A stretch of 64,000 nucleotides of DNA, from assembly GCA_004026145.2 (NCBI GenBank), contig CP034990.1:6845812-6909811 (forward strand), given 5' to 3'. The translations under genes were made by a program, and so were the position numbers. Origin of the DNA: Takifugu bimaculatus. Its lineage: Eukaryota > Chordata > Actinopteri > Tetraodontiformes > Tetraodontidae. Under the pieces are notes generated by a model. That model worked only from the letters and a program-made list of their open reading frames with translations. It was not told the origin of the DNA and made no database searches. Shown piece after piece: positions 55,161 through 64,000 of the stretch. Positions within the stretch are counted from its first letter, which is position 1. Each line of letters opens with the position of its first letter.

Positions 55161-55690
55161 CTAACCTGCTCAGTTGGGCCTGTGGGCCAGGGTCCCTGGC
55201 GTCTCATGTCAGCCAGAGCTGCGGAGGAGTGACGGTACCGTGGCGGGGCCCCGGAGGATCGGGCTGCCGAGACCCCGGAACGTCAAGGTACACGTTAACT
55301 CACATCCGTCCGTGCTGACTCTGCTCAGTGCAGAGGGATTACGAACCTTTCCGAGCCACCTAGATGTTGTTTCGTCCTAATTCTGGCCGGAACGTCTTAT
55401 ATTATTGACTGATTCATTGGTCGGCGCGGTATATTGATGAATGTTAGCGTGCTAATCGACCCGGCGTCAGTCGATATCGTAGGCTGTTGCTCGACTGTTG
55501 CTCCAGCGTCAACAGGCTAAGTGTTAAAGATGCAAATCATACGTCGTCCTTAATTTTACCTTTTAAGATATTTAGCATCGCTGCCGAAACAGACGAGGTC
55601 ATAAGCTTGTTACCACGGTGGCTGACGTTTCCATGGTAACGTTACACTCACTTCCTGTTTGAGTCGTGACCCGGAAGTTGAAGTGTGCCT
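55161..55690 (-). promoter_or_regulatory. zdhhc1: zdhhc1 5' noncoding exon and promoter candidate
   Basis: A donor-like GTTAGT (55161-55166 on the minus strand) follows a GC-rich segment (55167-55300) that could be a 5' noncoding exon spliced to the acceptor just before the ATG at 54791. Upstream of it lie a perfect RFX X-box palindrome GTTTCCATGGTAAC (55627-55640), a second X-box-like GTTACCACGGTGGC (55609-55622), and two ETS sites, ACTTCCTG (55650-55657) and CCGGAAGT (55671-55678). This arrangement is typical of TATA-less housekeeping promoters. Confidence 0.45.
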
Positions 55691-57395
55691 GCAGCGATCT
55701 AATGAAATCAGCTTTAATATGTGAAAACCTACCCAAATCTTCACGATTCGTCGCAACAAAATACAGATTCTTAAACGTCTAAATCCAATTCACAAATTGA
55801 TTCATATTTTATAATTGAGGAAGTAATTATTTTTGAGTAATTTATCATTTCACTTGTGTGGCAGAGATGCTATCATCTGATTAAATTATACATTGATGTT
55901 GACAGCGAAAAATAGTTGCAGATCCTTGGTGAGAGTAGTGCTTGGCTGTGGGAACATGTAAAATCCAGCAGGGGACCCTAGTGTCCCAGACAACAGTTCC
56001 AAATTCAAAATTCACAATATTCAACTACACACACGCACACACGCACGCACGCACACACACACGCTTATACATACTTTTTGAACGTTTTTTCTTATAAAAA
56101 GTGGTTTATTTTGTTTTGTTTTTCTTTCCTCCTGACTCTCCTTCCATTGCTTCTCTTCCTCCCATCTCTCTGCTGCTCCTCTTCCTCGTGTCTCTTCCTC
56201 TTGCTTCTCCTCCTCCTATATCTCATCTGATGTGCTAAATCCATTTAATTAATCAGATCTAACATTGTAATTATAATTTGAGAATGTGGACATTTAGATT
56301 AGGTTAATCTTGCTCATTTTCCCAACATTAGCAGCACATTAGAACTGTTGGAGATGAGTGAAATGAATTCCATCTGTTTGCACAATGCACAGCAACATTC
56401 ACGTCGAGGAGCAGCTATTGTGTTCTAAAAGTGAAAAAAGGCCAGACTAGAGGTCGTTGACGGAGACCCGAGGAACTTCTTCTCTGTCTCACGGGACTGT
56501 TGGCTCATATAATGAAGGCCTGAGATCCTGACGTCTGTGATTGTGAAGTAATCTGGCAGAATCCAGAGCCTGCAGCTGTTCAGAACAGGAGGTTGAGGTT
56601 GGATGACTGTTTTTCTGGAAGTGGTCCTAAGTTTTCTCAGGGGACCTGAGCTGAAAACTGCTGTTAATTATCTTCAGTCAGCAAAAAGCAGCATGTGGGC
56701 ATGTGAGGAAATCCAGCCTGAATTCTGAGAAACAACATTTTTTTTAATAAATGAGATTTTATTATGACAAACCAATCCAAATCCAGACCACTTCCAGTGG
56801 TTTCTATCAGTAATCACAGTTTTGCTCTGCCTTCTTCTAATTGGCTGTGTGAAAATTAATTTCTGTCATTTTAGCGTCAGTTTTCACCACAGCAAAAAGT
56901 ATTCATATGCATTAAGAGGGCCAAGTAGAGAGACTAGCATCCCAGGCCAGGTCTCTGTTCAAGCCATGATAACATTGCAAATTTGTGTTATCTAAAAAAA
57001 AACAGGATGACAGTGAACGTATCACAGAATCCTGCTTGGATGAACCCCACACAACAGACTGTAGACCATAGTAAGAAATAAGCAATAAGCAACGATAAGA
57101 AAAAAAATGTCTTATGGAGAAGGGGCCAGGTCTTACCAGTCTCCAGGTGACTGGCTTGCCTTCAGGTAATCAGGACCGCCTGATACACTCTGCAAAACAG
57201 TCAAATCTATGAAAACAAATGTTCTTCTCCATGAAAGTTGGTGGCATGATCACGGCTGGCAAGTCAGCACTCGTTTTTACTCCATCCAGTTATGCTTCTT
57301 CTCTCTTCAAATTGTCACTGGAGGAGTTCTCTGAGCCAAATTCTAACAATTACTTTATTAACTCGAACCACATCCTAAATTGAAAACCACGGGTA
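55691..57395. other. Unannotated intergenic DNA
   Basis: Mostly AT-rich unique DNA with a CA tract (56026-56063) and a CT-rich stretch (56125-56220). The segment 57190-57395 may be a decayed extension of the reverse-transcriptase fragment that follows, but no motif confirms it. Confidence 0.4.
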
Positions 57396-57735
57396 CATTG
57401 CCACTACCCTAAAGGGCCTTGATGACATCATCAATGCTATGGACAATATACAGCTCTATTCAGCTGCCTCTATACATCTGGACCAGGCGTTTGACTCTGT
57501 AGATCACATGATTCTCCAGCATTGTTCTGTCCTCAAGCCGTTTTCACTTGTTTGCAAACCTGGCGCCAGTGAAGTCAGAAAACTTTGTGTCTGATTCCCT
57601 AAATATCCATAAGGGTGTCCCTCAAGGATCCATCCTGGGCCTAACTTGGTTCTGCATCTCCATAAACGATGCTGATCAACACCTCTATGCTGACGATACT
57701 ATTATCTACTGGAACAGCTCTTTGCTCGACTCTAC
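57396..57735 (+). pseudogene. LINE reverse-transcriptase fragment, frameshifted
   Basis: From 57403 one frame encodes LKGLDDIINAMD, an A/S-rich stretch, then LDQAFDSVDHMIL, resembling motif A of non-LTR reverse transcriptases (L-KAFDTVDH). After a frameshift near 57540 a second frame encodes IHKGVPQGSILG and, near 57690, LYADDTIIYW with the YADD active-site motif. Sequence between the motifs is shortened, and no ORF1, endonuclease or 3' tail is visible. The wording is closest to teleost LINEs of the Rex1/L2 type. The copy is dead. Confidence 0.85.
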
Positions 57736-57939
57736 TGTATCCACCCTCACACAGCCATACTTTTATAGAAAATGCTTTTCTTACATTATTTTTCATATAT
57801 TATATATGTACACGTATAAGTACAGTGCAATAATAATATTATGTGTAGACTGATCAAATATAAAAATGTGACCTCCTGCTTAATATTGTGCTGTTACAAA
57901 AACAGCCCTGACCCATTGAGGCTGGACTCTTCTCGACCC

Positions 57940-58400
57940 CTTAAGGTGAGCTATTTGTATCTGCACTAAGATGTGAGTGGTTGATCCTTTACATTTTGTA
58001 AGCTACGAGGTGGGCCAGTTTGTCCAGGACATCCCACAGTCGCTCAACTGGACTGAGGCCTGGTTAATTTTAAGTCTAAACCTCAACCTTGTTGTTGTGC
58101 TCCTCAGCTGTTTTAGCTTTGTGTTGTCCTGGAATGTTGTTTCCATTAAAGGTGGAACACGGTCTGCAACAGTGCTTAGGTAGGTTGTACGGTACACGTG
58201 GATGTAGTGGAAGCATTGTCTTTGCCTTCTCATGGTGCCTCCTCGTCCCATGTGCCCCTGGTTAAGACACACACATATGCACCAGGCTCATCCGCAGGAT
58301 GGAAAACAGCCCTATTCATTAGACTGTGAAAGGATTCATCAGACCAGACCACCTCTCAACATTGTTTCAATCTTCTAGCATTCACTTCTTTTCCTTATTA
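57940..58400. mobile_element. Probable dispersed teleost repeat (class unresolved)
   Basis: Phrases such as GACATCCCACAGTCGCTCAA followed by CTGGACTGAGGCCTGG, and TTCATCAGACCAGACCACCT, resemble sequence I associate with high-copy fish repeats. I see no terminal inverted repeats or intact transposase, so the family is unassigned. Confidence 0.4.
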
Positions 58401-61400
58401 CTGTGCATGATTACTGTTATTCACAAAAGACTAAACCTCTATTTGCTATTATATATTTATTGTTGCTGCTATCATCAGTCAGAGGGTATTCTGACCAGCT
58501 CTTGAGCTTCAGCAGCTTCAGTCATGTGATGTTGTTGTGTCTATACCATGTTTACAACATGCATTCACCACCTTCTCAACTCTGTTCTTTTTGAAACAAT
58601 TAACCCATTATGAGCAGGGTCAAAGTCGCCAACGGGTCCATACCATCGGCCCACATGCTTACGCCTGATCTGCCATATGTGGGTCAGAATGTTCGGGTCA
58701 GAGGAAGTTTGGTGGCATCAGCTCACTGAACACGCTGAACATCACATCTGAAATGTAGTGAAGCCTCATGAGGGTGAGCATTAGCCGATGACATATTTAT
58801 CACATTTAGGACAGTTTTTTAAGGAGAACACACATTCAAAAGGCAACAAACTAATAATCCTCAAAACCTATATTCTGGCTTAACCCTTGCATACTGTTTT
58901 TTGACAGCAACACTAATACCATAAACAGCTTAAAATATAAGGTTTTTACCTAAAGTGACCCAAAACATAGAAAAATAAAAACTGTTTTAAGAGTTTATAC
59001 ATGTAGAGGTGCTAGGTTTGCAGAACTGTCTGTGTTCCCTCATTTCCCCACCACTGTCTCTGAGCAGGTTCCTGCAGAGACAGACACCTGCTGGTCTATG
59101 AGGGGTCATGGGGGACGCTTGAAAAAGTGAAATGGTAAAACAGCATAACAGTGATCATTTATGGTGAACAGAAGTCATCCAGAGATCAGAGGGTTCAGTG
59201 ACACTGCCACAACATCTGCATCTGTAAGCACAAAACTTGTTACTAAAAAGTAACAAATTTAAAAGGCTGGATGGGGAGTTTATAACTTCATGACCATAAA
59301 GTGAAGGCATAACATAGAAGCAGTACATAAGGGTTAAACAAGTTGTATTGATTGGCTCATTTTTTGTATTGGCTTATTTTTTAAGGTGCTGAAATTCAAA
59401 AGTCTCAAGGCCGGAAGTGAAGCCTCTGGTCAGGGGATTCTTAATATTGTCCATATGAATGTTAATATACGAAAGCAAAATGTATTTATTGAGAGTAAAT
59501 GAGGAGATCCTGGATGAGTTGTGAGGGAATAGTCAACAGGCCGAAGCTGACAGTGGTGTGGAAACAGATGTCTGTAGTGTATCCAACCAAGCTACTCTGG
59601 CTAGCATGTGGCCAACTATGTGGTCAACAATGGCCGTTTTTATGTGGAGAACATCAGAATTTAGACCAGATGGTTGCCGAAGTGTCGACCTTGAACCTCA
59701 ATGTGGGTCTAGAGTCTAGGAGGACACACATTGGAGCATGGCCAAAAAACCACATCTGGGTGGAGGTGTAGACACTGGAGCAGACCTTTCGAGGGATGGT
59801 GAACAAGCCCCAAGGGAGACCAGACAAACATGGACCGAATGCCTGTCCTGTCAGTCCACATTGTAGATGAGCTTGGACAGTCAGAAGAGTAGAGCCAACT
59901 GACATTCAGTAGTTTGGAACAGACCAGGGAGGCTAATTTTAATCCAGAGAACCACACAGAAGGTTCCCTATTAATATTCTATCTTGTTATCGATGACCAG
60001 ACAGCTAATAGGATACATTTACATTTATGGAGTGAGCACAGGTTGGGTAACAAATGTACGAAAGGAATAAAAGCCAGTTAAAGTTGTCGGTGAGCAGCAG
60101 CCAACCCTGCCAGTGTTCACTCAACCAGAAGTTGAAGCAAATGCTGAGTGTTCCGTGGGTGGCGTGTTCTCTCTCAGTGAAGCTCAGCCTGTTTTTCAGT
60201 GTTTCACATTGAATGCTGACAAAGCTGAGGCCTTGTTTCACTCAGCTACTACGGCTAATCAGCTTATGAGCTCACCTGCTACCACACCACCAGGAACATT
60301 AGGTCAGAAATAGCTACAATGTGAATTTACACCTCAGATCAAAACAACAACAACTACATCCCAGGCCAGAGCACATGGAGACACAATGTCCCGTCCTGTT
60401 AATCCATTTGTGTTCAGGAACTCCTGTCCTTACAACAGATTATCCAGAAGTCAATCCTGAAGAGAGCGTGAAGATTTGTAACAGAAAAACAACCATCTGT
60501 GCAGGCCAAGAACACTTTCATCAGTCAGTGAAAGGGATGTCCAATGTTATTTTTATTTTCAATCAGATTAATCACAAACTACACAGGGAGGATAATCCCT
60601 ATAATTCCGATTCAAAAATGGTCCTAAGGAATTCCAGGTTTCCTCTTTGCGGTTGTGAGAATGAAAAGATCCATGACATTTATCCAGGCATTACATTATA
60701 ATTTAAAGCCTCTGCTAACTCATGTTTAGAACTGAGATGCTTTTTGGAGCACGGAGCACTTCCCTGAAGCTACATACTCATTAGCTGTTGTTTTGTCTGT
60801 ACTTGAACCCATCTGGTGATTCAGGAGGTACCCCCCCACCCCCCACCCCCCCAAGGTCCACTGTCACTCAGCTACAAGAACAGTGAGTTGCATCTGCATT
60901 AATTGCATTTAAAATGACCCTAATCCTAATGCACATATTGATTCTGACAATTTAATTTAATAGCCATCAAGCAAATCCTCCAAATTGTATCTCACCACCA
61001 GCTTGAAGACACATTGTCCCACCTCTGTGTCTTCTCCTATGTCACCAGTGGCTCCTGTGATGGATGTGTTTCGCAGCACTCTTTTTTCTGTTTGGTCTTG
61101 CTTTCAGTGTTTTCTCTAGTTATAATACTCACTTGTCCTGATTGTCCTGATTCCACCTTATCTCCTTTCCGCCTACCTGCCATTTGGTCAGATTAGGCTG
61201 GTATTTAGCTGAGCTACTTTGGTTTTCAGATCTGGCCATTTGTTTTACTAGCCACTAAGTTCTGTCCTTTTGCCCCTGTGTCATGTTGGCTAATGTCAAA
61301 GCATCATGGGTTTGGTGCTCACTATATCCATAACTTTTTTATTACAGTACGCTTTAAATTGATAATTCATAAATCCTGTTAGCATTCCATCTCTCTGGGA

Positions 61401-62578
61401 GGTTGCATCAAAGTCCCAACTTTGCCTTCGATCATAATCATTCCAAGCAGAGGACAGCAGAAAAGATCATTTGGCTGAGGATCTTTCAAATGCTAGGAAT
61501 CACAGATTCTTTGCCTCACAAAGAAAATGCTAAGTGAGGATCAAAGCTAACTGAAAAATGGTGACACAGTTGTGATGTTCAGCAAACTAGGTCCAGACCC
61601 ATTGAGGTCTGATTCTTACATTCTTTCTAACCACTGTAGTTCAGGAAGAGAATTTTAATTTCATATTTTTGAGAAGTTGTTTTAACTAATTTAAGTACAC
61701 GTGATTTACTAGATGGCCTCTTTTGATTGTCCTATGAACAGTGACAAGGACACTCCTCAGGGACTCTCAAGGGCTCTGCAACCTGGCTAAACAACACAAA
61801 CTTGGATCTCAATTACCTTTTATTTACACCAATGTCTGCAATGGCATTGACTCACAAAACATTCAGGAAATTGGTTGTTTTCTGGCTGTGGACGCTGTTG
61901 TTGGTTCACACACGGCAGAACATCCAGAACTCTCACATAAGCACAGATGACTTTGGCAAAACTTACACACACAGGCACCCAGTAAACAAATAGGTATAAT
62001 CCAATAAAGCTATTAGCACAATGTTAGGAGCAACAGGTTGTTCACATAACAAAGAGGAAATGAAACCTCTGAACTCCATGTGTTCACACATAAAGTCATG
62101 CAACAGGGTGGATGTTCCAACAGAGTCTAGGTCACAACTGTGATGGAAAGGCTTCGGTTGAACTCTGAACCTTAATCCAATCAGAGACAAAAACACATTT
62201 GAAGCAGGAAGAACATGCACTGAGTCCAAGTACATGATTGTGGTTGGTATGGGACCAGGTCTTAGTCATGGACACTACTAGATCAGCTGTTGCCAGTGGG
62301 CTCGTGACCTGACAGATTAAGCATTGAGTAATCCACCAGACAGATTATCCCTCAGAGAATACCATTAGTTTAACATGAGGGCTCATTTAGCCTCTGTTAG
62401 CTGCTAATAAGATGGACACTACAGCTACACTATCAGCTGATCAAAAGCAAAGTTTAAATATATGTGAGCCCTTTTAAAAGAATAAAAGCATGTGATGTAA
62501 CTATTGCTGTATGTTCAAATGTCCCAATTTATTGCTGCTCTCTATTAACTGGGCTTGTTAATAGCTAATAGCATTCAA
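58401..62578. other. Unannotated intergenic DNA
   Basis: About 4.2 kb with scattered short open frames (longest about 126 codons at 60321-60701, plus) that match nothing I know. A poly-C patch lies at 60830-60852. No exon or RNA gene recognised. Confidence 0.4.
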
Positions 62579-62724
62579 ACATCCATCCATCTACCCATCC
62601 ACCCATGCATGCATGCATGCATGCATCCATCCATCCATCCATCCATCCATCCATCCATCCATCCATCCATCCATCCATCCATCCATGTATCCATCCATCC
62701 ATCCATCCATCCATCCATCCATCC
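62579..62724. repeat. (ATCC)n microsatellite with ATGC patch
   Basis: ATCC units with a short run of ATGC (62605-62624). Same motif as the array at 5861-6281. Confidence 0.95.
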
Positions 62725-63214
62725 AGTAACAAACCCAACTCAGAAAAGACCTCCAGAAGTTGTTGCTTTGAGGCTACTACTGAGCTAACGGTATTACTTT
62801 GGACCACTGGAACACTTTTCCAAAAAATCATTGGAGGCTAAAAGAATCAGTGGAGGCTAACTGTTGCTCCCACAGGCAACAACATGTTGTCTGTGGGAGC
62901 AACTAATTATTGTGCACGCTGTTGGACCAATAATTGCTAAATGAGTCATTAGCAATGTGCTATTGTTGCTGTTCTTGGTAACCGTGGACAAGAGGTGTTT
63001 TGACAGTTAGCTGATGTCCATGCTGGACATCCTTGTGTCACGCCATCTTCTAACAAGAGAAACAAAGAGCCCATTTTTCAGCCACAGTGAACAGGAAGTG
63101 ACTTCACATGGTGACCGGGCGCTGACTGTTCTGATCTGACTCGTTCACATGTACATGTGAAGGGAACCAGGTCAGAATGTTCACATCCAGTAGTTAAATG
63201 GATCTAGTTTACAC
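62725..63214. other. Unannotated intergenic DNA
   Basis: Unique DNA. An imperfect inverted repeat around 62865-62905 contains TGTTGCTCCCACAGGCAACA and a later GTGGGAGCAAC. Nothing else supported. Confidence 0.4.
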
Positions 63215-63440
63215 AAACACACACACACACACGTGCACGTACACAACTACATGCGCGTGCACACACACACCCAGACACACACGCTTTCTCTCTCTTTCTC
63301 TCTTGTAATTCTATCTCTGTGAGGACTTTCATAGACCTAATCCATTCCCTAGCCCCTAACCCAAAACCTATCACAACTAAACCCCTGAATGTTAAAACCA
63401 AGTCTGAACCCTCAAACACACCTTTAAAAGTGTGAGAACA
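63215..63440. repeat. Dispersed teleost repeat with CA, CT and CCTAACC segments
   Basis: A (CA)n/(CT)n block is followed by TGTGAGGACTTTCATAGACC, TAATCCATTCCCTAGCCCC, TAACCC, ATCACAACTAAACCCC, TGAATGTTAAAACCAAGTCT and CCTTTAAAAGTG. I recognise this arrangement as a common fish repeat in which the CCCTAACC portion is often expanded. It is a possible source of the telomere-like arrays elsewhere in the window. Confidence 0.65.
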
Positions 63441-64000
63441 AGAATGGGAATGCAGAAACACTCATAAACCTGGATGTCTTGCAATATTTAATGTCTCAAT
63501 TTAAGAAGTCTGTCAGAACAAATGAACAAATGATAACAAGGTTGCGGGTTGTGTGGCCGTTATCAGCAGGTGGACGGTGATGTTTTGTTTCCCTTTGTCC
63601 ATTGTTGTGTACGGATATTAACATACCAGACTAACACTGACTACTTCATGAGACCCTGGACTGTTTTTGTACCAGATTAAACTAAATGTTCCTCCATGCT
63701 AGATCAGTAATTTGCATCGGGCGTAATCTATTTCTAACATTTCATATGAAATTCGTTCTATGAGATTATTTTCGAGGCTCACGTGGTGTCGACTAGTGGT
63801 CTTCATGGATCATAAAATAGTGTTTAGACATCTGAGAAATAACCTTTTAGTGAGTGGATGGTGGAAGTTACCAAATAGCCTCTGATGAATGATCACAGAC
63901 TGTGAACGTGCTATCGAAGACAATGGACGTCTTCGTGAACGAAGATGGTGTGTTGAATGATGTTGAATCTCTGCCTCCCTACTATTGTCCTAATCTCTGT
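63441..64000. other. Unannotated intergenic DNA
   Basis: Unique AT-rich DNA to the end of the window; nothing recognised. Confidence 0.4.

Noticed and set aside
58003..58272. 89-codon minus-strand frame as a transposase remnant
   Set aside because: No transposase motif (DDE or HTH) is visible; the DNA looks like a noncoding dispersed repeat and is listed only as such.
63588..63604. TTCCCTTTGTCC resembling the miR-204/211 5' end
   Set aside because: The match ends after 11-12 bases and no AAAGGG-containing arm lies within 80 bases, so no precursor hairpin.

Overview
The window is nuclear DNA of a vertebrate, most likely a percomorph teleost. It carries spliced genes with GT-AG introns, compact introns (many 70-500 bp), very abundant (CA)n/(ATCC)n microsatellites, and gene sequences that read as fish orthologues of mammalian genes. 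There is one 100-base N gap (24513-24612), and no prokaryotic gene organisation.

Layout. 1-6500: intergenic, simple-repeat-rich DNA with a 1.1 kb degenerate CCCTAA array and an (ATCC)n array. 6590-7111: a CpG-rich block ending in a signal-peptide-like first coding exon on the plus strand with a strong splice donor; I cannot name this gene and cannot see its other exons. 7112-24512: no recognisable exons but an exceptional density of tandem repeats: CA/CT tracts, five or more GGGTTA-type arrays, and minisatellites of 20, 22, 26 and 42 bp. 24613-38840: about 14.2 kb of GGGTTA-based satellite with higher-order repetition (blocks shifted by 4015 and 5209 bp), ending less than 200 bp before the next gene.

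39034-50731: a complete 28-exon TRPM1 gene (trpm1; cation channel of ON-bipolar cells and pigment cells) on the plus strand. All splice phases join, giving 4722 coding nt, 1573 aa, close to human TRPM1. 51569-54791: a complete 10-exon zdhhc1 gene (DHHC palmitoyltransferase) on the minus strand, convergent with trpm1 and probably overlapping it at the 3' ends. Its likely 5' noncoding exon and promoter lie at about 55167-55690, with a perfect RFX X-box and ETS sites. 55700-64000: intergenic DNA with a broken LINE reverse-transcriptase fragment, other dispersed teleost repeats and a second (ATCC)n array.

The two named genes have no evident shared pathway; their link is positional. The most interesting features are the giant satellite against the trpm1 start, which carries roughly 70 copies of the POU octamer ATTTGCAT, and its probable origin from a dispersed teleost repeat seen once near 63.3 kb. 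All exon boundaries were read by hand, without alignment or transcript data.
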